The notes: generated from the sequence alone by a model not told the origin. A stretch of DNA of 64,000 bases from Psychrilyobacter atlanticus DSM 19335 (GCF_000426625.1 NZ_KE384547.1:356986-420985), one strand, 5' to 3'; positions 7,805 through 17,983 are shown, counted from the stretch's first letter. Numbers and translations are program-made.

Positions 7805-8758
7805 ATGATAAAAATATATATAGCTCCCATGGCGGGAGTAACAGATTATACATATAGAAGAATTATGAATAAATTCAATCCAGATTTAATGTTTACCGAG
7901 ATGGTAAGTGTAAACGCAGTAAAGATGGCCAATGAAAAAACAATAAAACAAATGCTTAGATTACTGCCCAATGATGGGGTACAGATTTTTGGACGGGACA
8001 TAGATGTTATGGTGGAATGTGCCAAATATGTGGAGAGTTTAGGAGTAACTTATATAGATGTAAATATGGGATGCCCTATGCCTAAGATTACAAAGAACGG
8101 CTATGGATCAGCTCTGTTAGAGGATCCAGAACACATAAAAAAATTGATGACAGCTATAAAAGAGGCATTAAAACCTGAAACAAAATTATCTATGAAGATA
8201 AGAATAGGTTATAAGGAACACAAAAACCCAATAGAGATAGCCAAAATAGCAGATGAATTAGGTCTTCATCATATTACGGTCCATGGCAGAACTAGGGAGC
8301 AGATGTATAGCGGAACAGCTAATTGGGAAACTATAAAACAGATAAAAGAAGCTGTATCCATACCAGTTATTGGGAATGGGGATATATTTTCAGCTGAAGA
8401 TGCATATGAAAAAGCCACTGAATCAGGAGTAGATGGGATAATGCTGGCTCGTGGAATATATGGAAATCCATGGCTGATTCAGCAGATAAGGGAAAAATTT
8501 GAAACTGGAGAAGTGACAACAAAAGTAACTTATATCGATAAGATAGATATGGCGTTAAAACATATAGAATACATGAGGGAAGATTATCCAGAAAAACAGT
8601 TTAATTTTGAGGTAAGAAAACATCTATGTTGGTATTTAAAAGGTGTAACCGGTGGAAGTAAGATAAAAAATTTACTGAACAAGATAGATAACTATGATGA
8701 GATAAGTGAAGTATTGATGAGGTTAAAAGAAAAATTAATAGAATACAATTCACAATAA
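7805..8758 (+). CDS. dusB: tRNA-dihydrouridine synthase
   Basis: A 317-residue FMN-dependent TIM-barrel enzyme that reduces uridines in tRNA to dihydrouridine. APMAGVTDYTYRR (7-19), the catalytic Cys90 in VNMGCPMPK, the FMN-binding HGRTREQMYSG (about 161-171) and GNGDIFS are all present. The C-terminal helical RNA-binding domain (from about 245) is complete. It opens a cluster with mutS 37 bp downstream. Assignment to the DusB subgroup rather than DusA or DusC is probable but not certain. Confidence 0.92.
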   Translation: MIKIYIAPMAGVTDYTYRRIMNKFNPDLMFTEMVSVNAVKMANEKTIKQMLRLLPNDGVQIFGRDIDVMVECAKYVESLGVTYIDVNMGCPMPKITKNGYGSALLEDPEHIKKLMTAIKEALKPETKLSMKIRIGYKEHKNPIEIAKIADELGLHHITVHGRTREQMYSGTANWETIKQIKEAVSIPVIGNGDIFSAEDAYEKATESGVDGIMLARGIYGNPWLIQQIREKFETGEVTTKVTYIDKIDMALKHIEYMREDYPEKQFNFEVRKHLCWYLKGVTGGSKIKNLLNKIDNYDEISEVLMRLKEKLIEYNSQ

Positions 8759-8795
8759 AACGTAAGAAAATAAAATTAAAAGTGAGGTTTAGATA

Positions 8796-11405
8796 ATGAG
8801 TAAAGAGACACCACTCATGAAACAATATAAAGAGATAAAAGAACAAAATCAGGAAAATATCCTATTTTTTAGGTTAGGAGATTTTTATGAGATGTTTTTT
8901 GAGGATGCTGTAATTTGCTCAAAAGAATTAGGTATAACCTTAACAAGTAGAAATAAGGAAAAGGGTCAAAATGTACCACTAGCAGGAATTCCTTATCATT
9001 CAGCAGCAGGATATATATCCAAATTAGTGGCTAAAGGTTATAAGGTAGCCATATGTGAACAGGTAGAAGCTGCCAGTGAAGCCAAGGGTCTTGTAAAGAG
9101 AGAAGTAGTAAAAGTTATTACTCCTGGGACTGTAATAGACACAGATTATCTCGATGATAAGAGTAACAACTACCTTTTAGGGATAATAATCAGAGAAAAT
9201 AAAGCCGGGATATCTTATCTCGATATAACTACAGGAGAGTTTAAGGTAACTCAAGTGGAAGGGAAAGATATAATATCGGCGGCTATAAATGAAATCTATA
9301 AATTGTCTCCTACAGAAATCCTAGTAGAGAGCAGAACTTTAGAGAGGTTTAACGAAGAATTTAGTGACTATAAAAAACTAAATGAGATCGTTATAAATCC
9401 GATAAATAAAATAAAAAATGCAGGTGAGATATTAAAGAAATATTTCAATGTGATCTCACTGGAAAGTTATGGGATAGAGAGAAAAGAACTAGCTGTAGAA
9501 GCTGGTGGATTTGTTTTGGAATATGTATTGGAGTTACATAAATACAATGAACTCCCTATTCAGACGATCTCCTACGACAACAGGAAAAACTACCTGGAAT
9601 TAAATCTGGCTACCCAGAAAAACTTGGAGTTAGTAGAAAATACAAGGGAAAAAACTAATATGGGTACTCTCTTGTGGGTTCTGGACAGGTGTAAAACGTC
9701 TATGGGAACCAGAATGTTGAAAAAGATGATAAAGAACCCTCTTTTAAATATCGATGAGATAGAAAAAAGACAGAAAGATATAGGTTATTTTATAGATGAG
9801 GTTTTAATCCGTGAAGATGTAAGGGAAGGATTGAAGAGCATCTATGATTTGGAAAGACTTATAGGTAAGATAATATTGGGAACTGAAAATGCAAGAGACC
9901 TTATAGCTATTAAAAAATCTATAAAATCATCATTGGAAGTTATAAAAATATTGGGAACAAATCAGATGTTTACGACTGATATAAAAAAATTAGTTGAGAT
10001 CTATAATCTGATAGAGACATCTATAGTGGAGGAGCCGCCGTTTTCTGTAAGGGAAGGTGGGATGATCAAAACTGGTCACAATGAAACTTTAGATGAGCTT
10101 CATACTATCTCTAAATCAGGGAAAAACTATATATTGGAAATAGAAAAAACAGAGAAGGAAAAGACAGGAATAAAAACTCTGAAGATAAAATATAATAAAG
10201 TATTCGGTTATTTCTTGGAAGTAAGTCGGGCTAACTCTCATCTGGTACCGGAGGAATATATAAGAAAACAGACTCTGACCAATGCAGAAAGATATATAAC
10301 ACCGGAATTAAAGGAATACGAATCAACTATATTGAATGCCAAGGGAAAAATTGAAGGCCTTGAATATGATCTGTTAAAAGAGATATCAGGGAAGCTGGTA
10401 GGAGAGATAAAATTACTGCAAAAACTGGCCTTTGGATTAGCCTATGTAGATGTAATCGCATCGCTAGCTGATATAGCCACTAAAAATAACTATGTGTGTC
10501 CAAAAATAGTAGAGGGATACGATCTTGAGATAAGAAGTGGTCGTCATCCGATTGTTGAAAAACTCGTAGTAGGAGAGGACTATATAAGTAACGATATTAT
10601 TCTAGATGAAGAGACTAAGGTAATTGTCCTGACAGGACCAAATATGGCAGGTAAATCTACCTATATGAAACAGGCTGCTCTTATTATATTGATGGCCCAA
10701 ATGGGTTCTTATGTACCGGCTTCTAGTGCTACAATAGGTATTGTAGATAAGATATTTACGAGGGTTGGAGCCAGTGATGATCTGGTAAGTGGACAATCTA
10801 CATTTATGGTAGAGATGAGTGAAGTAGCTAATATAGTAAATAATGCTACAGATAAATCTTTTGTTATTTTAGATGAAGTAGGTCGTGGAACTTCTACATT
10901 TGACGGATTATCTCTAGCAAGTGCAATCACAGAGTATGTCCATGATAATTTAGGAGCTAAAACTATATTTGCTACCCACTATCATGAACTTACAGAATTG
11001 GAATATAAATTAAAATATCTTTCTAACTATAGAATAGAGGTCAGCGAAGCCAACGATGAAGTGGTATTTCTTCGTGAAATAGTAAAGGGAGGAGCCGACA
11101 AATCCTATGGAATAGAGGTCGCTAGACTAGCTGGATTACCAGGAGAGATACTTCTTAAAGCTAAACAACTTCTACAGGTTTTGGAGACGAAAAAAGCTAT
11201 AATTGAGGAAAAAATAGGATCGGAACAACTTTCATTATTTGGGGGAGCACCTATAAAAATTGAGAAACCAAAAGTTATAGAACCTCAAATAAGTAAAGGT
11301 GAAAAGGAAATTCTATCTGAGGTAGCAAAATTAGATGTAAACAACCTTACACCACTAGATGCTATGATGAAATTAAACGAACTTAAACAACTGCTGAACA
11401 ATTAG
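8796..11405 (+). CDS. mutS: DNA mismatch repair protein MutS
   Basis: An 869-residue mismatch-recognition ATPase. The N-terminal mismatch-binding domain keeps the Phe-x-Glu motif (GDFYEMFFEDA, about 29-39). The C-terminal ATPase has Walker A GPNMAGKST (near 612-620), the STFMVEMSE signature and Walker B VILDEVGRGTSTFDG. A short C-terminal linker and the last 30 residues match the usual MutS1 end. It acts with MutL, which is not in this window. Start ATG 8796 is preceded by GAGG. A 22-bp palindrome begins at its stop codon, before the LptC-like gene. Confidence 0.96.
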   Translation: MSKETPLMKQYKEIKEQNQENILFFRLGDFYEMFFEDAVICSKELGITLTSRNKEKGQNVPLAGIPYHSAAGYISKLVAKGYKVAICEQVEAASEAKGLVKREVVKVITPGTVIDTDYLDDKSNNYLLGIIIRENKAGISYLDITTGEFKVTQVEGKDIISAAINEIYKLSPTEILVESRTLERFNEEFSDYKKLNEIVINPINKIKNAGEILKKYFNVISLESYGIERKELAVEAGGFVLEYVLELHKYNELPIQTISYDNRKNYLELNLATQKNLELVENTREKTNMGTLLWVLDRCKTSMGTRMLKKMIKNPLLNIDEIEKRQKDIGYFIDEVLIREDVREGLKSIYDLERLIGKIILGTENARDLIAIKKSIKSSLEVIKILGTNQMFTTDIKKLVEIYNLIETSIVEEPPFSVREGGMIKTGHNETLDELHTISKSGKNYILEIEKTEKEKTGIKTLKIKYNKVFGYFLEVSRANSHLVPEEYIRKQTLTNAERYITPELKEYESTILNAKGKIEGLEYDLLKEISGKLVGEIKLLQKLAFGLAYVDVIASLADIATKNNYVCPKIVEGYDLEIRSGRHPIVEKLVVGEDYISNDIILDEETKVIVLTGPNMAGKSTYMKQAALIILMAQMGSYVPASSATIGIVDKIFTRVGASDDLVSGQSTFMVEMSEVANIVNNATDKSFVILDEVGRGTSTFDGLSLASAITEYVHDNLGAKTIFATHYHELTELEYKLKYLSNYRIEVSEANDEVVFLREIVKGGADKSYGIEVARLAGLPGEILLKAKQLLQVLETKKAIIEEKIGSEQLSLFGGAPIKIEKPKVIEPQISKGEKEILSEVAKLDVNNLTPLDAMMKLNELKQLLNN

Positions 11406-11426
11406 TAATTAGTAATTACTAATTAC
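11405..11426. repeat. 22-bp perfect palindrome between mutS and the LptC-like gene
   Basis: GTAATTAGTAA followed directly by its reverse complement, beginning at the last base of the mutS stop codon. No T-run follows, so it is not an obvious terminator. It may act as an mRNA processing or stability hairpin or as a protein site. Confidence 0.6.
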
Positions 11427-11445
11427 CGATTAAAAGGGGGTAAAT

Positions 11446-14133
11446 ATGCTCAAAAAAATATCATACTATATAAGTGCAATACTTTTAGTGGTATTTGTCT
11501 ACTTTAACTATATAAAGGAACCGGAGCAACTAGAAAAAAAAGGGGAGGAATCTTTGGTAACTTCAAATGTTTCTTACGATGTGGAAAATTACCATGTAGA
11601 AGCGGAGAAGCAGATCGATGATACTGTAAATAATAAAAGAACTTTTGAAAAAGCTATAGCCATATTTGATGGAATGAAGTTATCTGGTGATGATGCCCTG
11701 GTAGACAGCACGAATAATATATTTTTAGAAAATAATATAGAGGGAATATCCAAAAATGGTTGGAAGATAGAGGCTGAAAAAGCTAATTATGACCAAAAAG
11801 CAGATAAGGTCTATGCCAGTAATCAGGTAAAAGCATACAATGAAGAGGAAGGAATTACCCTTTATGGAGATTCATTGATTACAGATACAAAATTAGAGGA
11901 TTTAAACTTAAAAGATGATATAAGAGTGGTCACAGATAAGATGCAGCTCAGTGCAAATTTTGTACACTATAATGATACCACTAAGATTTTGGATGTGAAG
12001 GAAAATATCAGAATAAGAGGTAGGAAATTAGGGAACTTGCAAACAGATGAAGTGTCCGGGCATTTTAAGGAAGCCAGGTATGATGGGATAAAGAAAACAA
12101 TCCATGCCCAGGGAGATTTTGTTGTATATTATAAAGGGGCAAATCTTAGAGCTAAAGACTTTAAATATGATGAAGTTACAGGTGACTTTACTATCTCTAA
12201 AGATATAGTGATAGAATTTGAAAGTGGAAACTTGGTTGTAGAAAAGATAAATTATGTGGCCGGTGAAAATAAGATGTATTTCACAGGACCTCTCAGAGGT
12301 AAAAACGGTGACTTTAATCTAGCTGCTGATAGTGGTGTGTATGATACTCTTAGTGGGATATTAAAAATAGATGGCAGTATTAAAATTGATAATAAGACAA
12401 GTAAACTTTTAGCTGATAGTGGAACCTATGATACGAAAACAGGGGATCTCTACATGACTTCTAAAAAGTTAGTTAGCTATGAGGATTTAGATAGAAAAAT
12501 ATTGACTAAAGACCTTACTTATAATAGTAAAACTAAGGAATTAAAATTATTAAACAGTTATGATTATAAGGATAATACCTATGAAAGTATAGGGAAAGAA
12601 CTTTATTATAATGATGGAACGAAGATTGGAAAAGTTATAGACGGCAGCTTTAAAGGGAATCAGATAGATGGCCGAGCTGATAAGGTTGATTTTAATTTAG
12701 AAAAAAAATCATATGTATTTATAGGAAATGCTAAGGTTGCCTATAGCGGTTCTATCTTAGAGAGTCAAAGGATAGATGTAGATGATCTCAACAAAAAAGC
12801 TTATATCTATGGGAAATATACTGTTTATAATCCTGAGGATAAGATAACTTTTTACGGTGAAAATGCAGAATATAATATGGATACAGGAGATTTGATCTCT
12901 AGAAATAGAGTAAAAGTGATCCAGGATAAAAAAACTATGACCGGTGAAAACTTAACCTATAATTCAAATACAGGGTTAGGGAAGATAGAAAAAAATATAG
13001 TTATTATAGATGAAGATGGGTCTAGGATGACAGGAGATCGAGGAGAGTTTGATACCAATAACTCTGCAGAGATCATCGGGAATTTAAAAATAAAAACAAA
13101 GGATGCCACTCTCTATGCTAACCGTGGAAAATATATCTTTGCCGAGGAAAGAGTAAATATACCTGGGAATATCAAGATAATCTCTAAAGATGGAAACGCA
13201 ACTATGAATGATGGAGTTTATTTTGTTTCTGAAGAAAGGGTTAAAGCTAAAAACTTTAATGGAATAAGCGGGGATAAAAAAGCATCTGGTGATGAGGTTA
13301 GCTACTATATCGCAAGGCAGGTTGCTCAGCTGAACAAAAATGTAGTAGTACAAAACCCAGGAATGAAATTTACAGGAAGTCAGGCAGAATATTCATTTAT
13401 TACAGATGATGTATATACTTCGGAAAAATATAAGATCTATTATGAAAACTATATAATAGATGGTGAAACCATGAAGGGAAATATGAAAAGTGAGATCTTA
13501 GATGGAACTAAAGTGAATCTGACATCATCTACAGGGGAAAAACTTTATGGTGACTTTATGTTTGGGGACCTAAAGAACAGACAGATCGACCTGGATGGAA
13601 ATGTACGTGCCCTTGCCTTTAATGTAGATAAGAAAACACAGAAAAAAGAACCTGTTAAGATACGGGGAGACACGGCTAAGATATTTTTATATGAAGACGT
13701 AAATGGAGAACTATCTATTTCAAGATCTGAGATAAAGAAAAATGGAGTCTATGAATATCAGGATATGACCCTATATTCAGACTATATGGAAGTAGATCTA
13801 ATAAAAAAACTAGCTCTGGGACGTCGTGGAAACCATCTAAATATAGGCGGGACAACCGATGTTAAGTCTGAAATAACTGATATTGATATGAATACAGAGA
13901 TAGCAATCCTTATAAATGATGTGGAATTTAAAAATGTAGATCAAGATGGAAAGGTCATGACTGCGTCATCTGATAAGGGAAAGATATTTAATAAAACTAA
14001 GATTGCTATTTTGCGAGAAAATGTAGTAGCAGATACAGTAGAAAATCATATTGAAGCTGACTATGCAAAATATTTTATGGAAACAGGGATATTAAATGCC
14101 GAAGGAAATGTAAGGATAGATTATAAAAAGTAG
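11446..14133 (+). CDS. Giant LptC/OstA-like lipopolysaccharide-transport protein
   Basis: An 895-residue protein with one N-terminal membrane anchor (about 6-23), the rest periplasmic. From about residue 60 to the end it is built of short beta-strand repeats of the type G-x-Y-D-x-x-T-G-x-L-x-I-x-G (for example SGVYDTLSGILKIDG and SGTYDTKTGDLYMTS), the beta-jellyroll pattern shared by LptC, LptA and the N-domain of LptD. Escherichia coli LptC is only about 190 residues, so this single chain could supply both the LptC anchor and much of the LptA bridge. lptB follows 10 bp downstream; lptF and lptG lie at 22697-24865. The role in LPS export is inferred from fold and context. Confidence 0.8.
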   Translation: MLKKISYYISAILLVVFVYFNYIKEPEQLEKKGEESLVTSNVSYDVENYHVEAEKQIDDTVNNKRTFEKAIAIFDGMKLSGDDALVDSTNNIFLENNIEGISKNGWKIEAEKANYDQKADKVYASNQVKAYNEEEGITLYGDSLITDTKLEDLNLKDDIRVVTDKMQLSANFVHYNDTTKILDVKENIRIRGRKLGNLQTDEVSGHFKEARYDGIKKTIHAQGDFVVYYKGANLRAKDFKYDEVTGDFTISKDIVIEFESGNLVVEKINYVAGENKMYFTGPLRGKNGDFNLAADSGVYDTLSGILKIDGSIKIDNKTSKLLADSGTYDTKTGDLYMTSKKLVSYEDLDRKILTKDLTYNSKTKELKLLNSYDYKDNTYESIGKELYYNDGTKIGKVIDGSFKGNQIDGRADKVDFNLEKKSYVFIGNAKVAYSGSILESQRIDVDDLNKKAYIYGKYTVYNPEDKITFYGENAEYNMDTGDLISRNRVKVIQDKKTMTGENLTYNSNTGLGKIEKNIVIIDEDGSRMTGDRGEFDTNNSAEIIGNLKIKTKDATLYANRGKYIFAEERVNIPGNIKIISKDGNATMNDGVYFVSEERVKAKNFNGISGDKKASGDEVSYYIARQVAQLNKNVVVQNPGMKFTGSQAEYSFITDDVYTSEKYKIYYENYIIDGETMKGNMKSEILDGTKVNLTSSTGEKLYGDFMFGDLKNRQIDLDGNVRALAFNVDKKTQKKEPVKIRGDTAKIFLYEDVNGELSISRSEIKKNGVYEYQDMTLYSDYMEVDLIKKLALGRRGNHLNIGGTTDVKSEITDIDMNTEIAILINDVEFKNVDQDGKVMTASSDKGKIFNKTKIAILRENVVADTVENHIEADYAKYFMETGILNAEGNVRIDYKK

Positions 14134-14143
14134 GAGGTAAAAT

Positions 14144-14869
14144 TTGAAGAGTATAATTGCTCATGATCTGTGTAAAAGCTATAAAAAAAGAAGAGTTGTA
14201 AATAAAATAAGTTTAGAAGTACATAAGGGTGAGATAGTTGGACTTTTAGGACCTAATGGAGCAGGAAAAACCACTACTTTTTATATGATCACAGGGATTG
14301 TAAAACCTGAATCTGGAAAAGTTTTTTTCAATGAGCAGGATATAACTGATTATCCCATGCATAAAAGAGCTAATATGGGAATCGGGTACCTGGCTCAGGA
14401 GCCATCTATATTTAGAGACCTAAGTGTAGAAGACAATATCTTAGCTATCTTAGAGATGAGAAAGATAAAAAAAGAAGAAAGAATTAAGATAAAGGATGAC
14501 TTATTAGAGGAATTCAAACTGACCCATGTGGAAAAATCTATGGGTTATTCCCTCTCGGGAGGAGAAAGAAGAAGGGTTGAGATAGCCAGGACAATAGCCA
14601 ACAATCCAGACTTTATTCTATTGGATGAACCTTTTGCAGGGGTAGACCCCATAGCAGTAGAGGATATTCAGGAGATCATAAGATATTTGAAAAAAAGAGG
14701 ATTGGGTATCCTAATCACAGACCATAGTGTAAGGGAAACACTGGGAATTACCGACAGAGCTTATGTAATGGCTCAGGGAGAACTCCTAATAAGTGGATCA
14801 CCAGAAGAAATAGCTAACGATGAAAGAGCGAAAAAGATCTATTTAGGAGAAGGATTTAAATTAGATTAG
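14144..14869 (+). CDS. lptB: LPS export ABC transporter ATPase LptB
   Basis: A 241-residue cytoplasmic ABC ATPase. Walker A GPNGAGKT (about 36-43), Q-loop, signature LSGGERRR (about 137-144), Walker B ILLDEPFAGVDP and the switch ITDHSVRE are intact and match LptB closely. It powers LPS extraction through LptFG, encoded 8 kb downstream. The start is TTG 14144, preceded by AGGAGG at good spacing, 10 bp after the LptC-like gene, so the two are co-transcribed. Length is as expected. Confidence 0.95.
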   Translation: MKSIIAHDLCKSYKKRRVVNKISLEVHKGEIVGLLGPNGAGKTTTFYMITGIVKPESGKVFFNEQDITDYPMHKRANMGIGYLAQEPSIFRDLSVEDNILAILEMRKIKKEERIKIKDDLLEEFKLTHVEKSMGYSLSGGERRRVEIARTIANNPDFILLDEPFAGVDPIAVEDIQEIIRYLKKRGLGILITDHSVRETLGITDRAYVMAQGELLISGSPEEIANDERAKKIYLGEGFKLD

Positions 14870-14896
14870 ATTATCTGATTTTTCAGTAACTAGATG

Positions 14897-14905
14897 TGAT
14901 ATAAT
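14897..14905 (+). promoter_or_regulatory. Extended -10 promoter upstream of alaS
   Basis: TGATATAAT (TG at 14897-14898, TATAAT at 14900-14905), about 200 bp before alaS. The long leader that follows contains a small GACAG/CTGTC hairpin near 15038-15053 but no T-box sequence or terminator that I can see. Confidence 0.5.
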
Positions 14906-15104
14906 AAAAATTAAGCAAAATAAATATGAACTCCTTTTATTAAGGTTTCGTAGTTTTACATTTGAGGAATTCTTTTTAACTACAAGAATTTACGCGTTTG
15001 TAATTTTATGAAAAGAAAAAAAGAGTTAAGATAAAAGACAGGATTATCTGTCAAAATATTGAGGGGCTCAGGGTAATTTTAAGATTTAAATTTTGGAGGA
15101 TAGG

Positions 15105-17729
15105 ATGAATAATTTAACAGGTAATGAAATCAGAAGAAAATTTATAGAATTTTTTGAAGGAAAACAGCATAAGCACTATGAGAGTGCGTCACTGATACCA
15201 GATGATCCCACGCTGTTATTGACAGTAGCAGGAATGGTACCTTTTAAACCTTATTTTTTAGGACAAAAAGAAGCTCCTACACCGAGAGTGGTTACTCACC
15301 AAAAGTGTATCAGAACTAATGACCTTGAAAATGTAGGAAGAACTGCCAGACATCATACTTTTTTTGAGATGTTAGGAAACTTCTCATTTGGAGATTATTT
15401 CAAGGAAGAAGCTATAGCTTGGTCTTGGGAATTTATCACAGAGGTATTAAAATTAGATGCAGAAAAATTGTGGATATCTGTATTTACAACAGACGATGAA
15501 ACTGAAGAGATCTGGAACAAAAAAATTGGTGTACCAATGGAAAGATTAGTAAGATTAGGTGAAGATGATAACTGGTGGTCAGCAGGACCAGTAGGTTCTT
15601 GTGGACCTTGTAGTGAAATTCATGTAGACCTAGGAGTAGAGTACGGAGGAGACGAAAACTCGAAATTAGGAGATGAAGGGACAGACGATAGATTTATCGA
15701 GATATGGAACTTAGTATTTACTGAGTACAATAGAATGGAAGATGGGTCGTTAGAGCCGTTACCAAAGAAAAATATTGATACAGGAGCAGGTCTTGAGAGA
15801 GTAGCTGCAATGGTTCAGAAAAAAGCTAATAACTTTGAGACAGATCTAATTTTTCCTATCATTGAAAGAGCAGGAGAATTGACAAATTCTAAATATACAT
15901 TTGGAAAAGATGACAAGATTGATTTTTCATTAAAGGTAATATCTGACCATGTTAGAGCCATTACATTTATGATAAGTGACGGGATCTTACCTTCTAATGA
16001 GGGAAGAGGATATGTTCTTAGAAGGATCTTGAGACGTGCAGTAAGGCACGGAAGATTATTAGGAAATAAAGAAAACTTCCTATATAAATTAGTGGATACA
16101 GTAATAGAATTAATGGGAGAAGCTTATAAAGATATAGTTAAAAATAAAGATCACATCGTTAAAATGGTAAGAATTGAGGAGGAAAAATTCTCAACTACCC
16201 TAGATCAGGGGATGGTTATCGCATTGGATGAGATAAAAAAAGCTAGATCGGAAAATAAGACAGAATTAGATGCTGGTGTAGTATTTAAATTATATGATAC
16301 TTTTGGATTCCCATATGAACTTACAGAGGAAATTTGTGAAGAAGAAGGAGTAACTGTTTCTCATGATGATTACCTTGCAAAGATGGAGGAGCAAAGAGAA
16401 AGAGCTAGATCATCTAGAGAAGTAGTAAAAGAAGCGGGACAAGATTCGTTTATAGAAGAGTTTTTTGATAAATATGGTAAAACTAATTTTGTTGGTTATG
16501 AAGTGTTTAAAACAAAAGCTAAAATATTAAACGTAAAAGATAACAATGAAGGAAACTATACAATAATTTTCGATAAGACTCCATTTTATGCTGAGTCAGG
16601 TGGACAATCTACCGATACTGGTAAAATAATCGGAGAAGATATCTTTGGAGCAGTTACAAGTGTAAGAAAGCAAAAAGATATATTTATCCATACTGTAAAG
16701 ATGGCAGAGGGTGGAAATAAATTGAAAAAAGGTTTAGAGTTAGAGTTATCTATCAATAAACATAGAAGAATAGAGATTAAGAGAAACCATACTGCAACAC
16801 ATATATTACACAAAGCTTTAAAAGAAGTTCTTGGAGATCACGTACAACAAGCGGGATCATTGGTATCGCAAGATAGATTAAGATTTGATTTTACTCACTA
16901 TGAGGCTGCAACAAGAGATCAAATAAAAGAAGTAGAAAAAATTGTGAATGAACAAATATTTAGAAATGTTCCTTTGAGTGTTGAAGAACTTACAATGGAT
17001 GAGGCTAAAGAAAAAGGTGCAACAATGTTATTTGGAGACAAATATGGAAGTAAAGTAAGAGTTGTAGAAATACCAGGATTCTCTATGGAATTATGTGGGG
17101 GAACTCATGTAGAAAGAACTGGAGAGATTGGATTATTTAATATATTAACTGAAACTGGAATTGCTGCCGGAGTAAGAAGAATAGAGGCAACTACAGGATT
17201 TACTTCATATAAGGTAGTAAATGAAATGGAAGATGGTATAGTTGAACTGGCGAAGATATTAAAGTCAGATCCTTATCACGGGCATCTAATTGCTAAAGCA
17301 AATAAGGTGGTAGAAGACTTAAAGGCAGCCAATAAAGAAGTTGAAGCACTTAAATCTAAATTAGCTGGATATGAAGCTAACTCGTTATTTGACAATGTAG
17401 AGGAGATCAACGGAGTAAAAGTTTTAATTGCCGGATTCAAAGGTAAAGAAGCTGGAGGACTGCGTGAGATCGTAGACAAAGCTAAAGATAAATTAGGAAG
17501 CTGTGTAGTAATCTTAGGAACGGATAATGGGAAAGCTGTATTTGCTGTAGGAGTAACTAAAGATCTAATGGGGAAGGTAAAAGCCGGAGACCTAGTTCGT
17601 GAAATTGCTAAAGTCGCTGATGGAAATGGTGGAGGAAGACCAGATTTCGCCCAAGCAGGGGGAAAAAATGGAGATAAAGTTCCTGAAGCTTTAGAGGTAG
17701 CAAGAACTATGTTACAAGAGAAACTATAA
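15105..17729 (+). CDS. alaS: Alanine-tRNA ligase
   Basis: An 874-residue class II synthetase charging tRNA-Ala. The catalytic core starts near residue 1 (GNEIRRKFIEFFEGKQH) with motif 2 around TNDLENVGRTARHHTFFEMLGNF. The editing domain keeps HTATHILH (about 562-569) and the zinc-site CGGTH (about 663-667). The C-Ala oligomerisation domain ends with GGGRPDFAQAGG. The start is ATG 15105; an upstream in-frame TTG overlaps the GGAGGA ribosome site and is rejected. It is probably a single-gene transcript ending in a region of intergenic repeat sequence. Confidence 0.96.
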   Translation: MNNLTGNEIRRKFIEFFEGKQHKHYESASLIPDDPTLLLTVAGMVPFKPYFLGQKEAPTPRVVTHQKCIRTNDLENVGRTARHHTFFEMLGNFSFGDYFKEEAIAWSWEFITEVLKLDAEKLWISVFTTDDETEEIWNKKIGVPMERLVRLGEDDNWWSAGPVGSCGPCSEIHVDLGVEYGGDENSKLGDEGTDDRFIEIWNLVFTEYNRMEDGSLEPLPKKNIDTGAGLERVAAMVQKKANNFETDLIFPIIERAGELTNSKYTFGKDDKIDFSLKVISDHVRAITFMISDGILPSNEGRGYVLRRILRRAVRHGRLLGNKENFLYKLVDTVIELMGEAYKDIVKNKDHIVKMVRIEEEKFSTTLDQGMVIALDEIKKARSENKTELDAGVVFKLYDTFGFPYELTEEICEEEGVTVSHDDYLAKMEEQRERARSSREVVKEAGQDSFIEEFFDKYGKTNFVGYEVFKTKAKILNVKDNNEGNYTIIFDKTPFYAESGGQSTDTGKIIGEDIFGAVTSVRKQKDIFIHTVKMAEGGNKLKKGLELELSINKHRRIEIKRNHTATHILHKALKEVLGDHVQQAGSLVSQDRLRFDFTHYEAATRDQIKEVEKIVNEQIFRNVPLSVEELTMDEAKEKGATMLFGDKYGSKVRVVEIPGFSMELCGGTHVERTGEIGLFNILTETGIAAGVRRIEATTGFTSYKVVNEMEDGIVELAKILKSDPYHGHLIAKANKVVEDLKAANKEVEALKSKLAGYEANSLFDNVEEINGVKVLIAGFKGKEAGGLREIVDKAKDKLGSCVVILGTDNGKAVFAVGVTKDLMGKVKAGDLVREIAKVADGNGGGRPDFAQAGGKNGDKVPEALEVARTMLQEKL

Positions 17730-17741
17730 TTTTCTAAAAAA

Positions 17742-17925
17742 AATGGTCACGGAGCTACACAGAGGATAAAAAAGTTACACGGAGAAAACCTCTGTGAAAC
17801 TCTAATTATACATTTAATTTTTTCATTAAGTATGAAAAAAATTAATACTCATATAACCTCTCAGTGGATCTCTGTGCTCCAAAATGTTTTTTGAAGAAAA
17901 TTAATGTAAATTGGTGGCAAAAGTT
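17742..17925. repeat. Intergenic repeat of the 'cacagag ... ggtggcaaaa' family, copy 1
   Basis: The alaS-ruvX gap carries a GTCACGGAGCTACACAGAGG segment, an internal echo of it (acctctgtgaaactc), an inverted ctctcagtggatctctgtg segment, then taaattggtggcaaaag. Related blocks occur at 35850-36010, 42645-42830 and 47260-47362. No coding potential. Confidence 0.6.
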
Positions 17926-17983
17926 TTTGATTTTAATCCATAAGGATTAGTGGGAAAAAAGAAGTGAAAGTAGGAGTAAATTT

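Noticed and set aside
14870..15104. Possible T-box or alanine leader peptide before alaS
   Set aside because: No T-box core, no specifier stem and no terminator found; the short frames present (MNSFY, MKRKKELR) contain no alanine.
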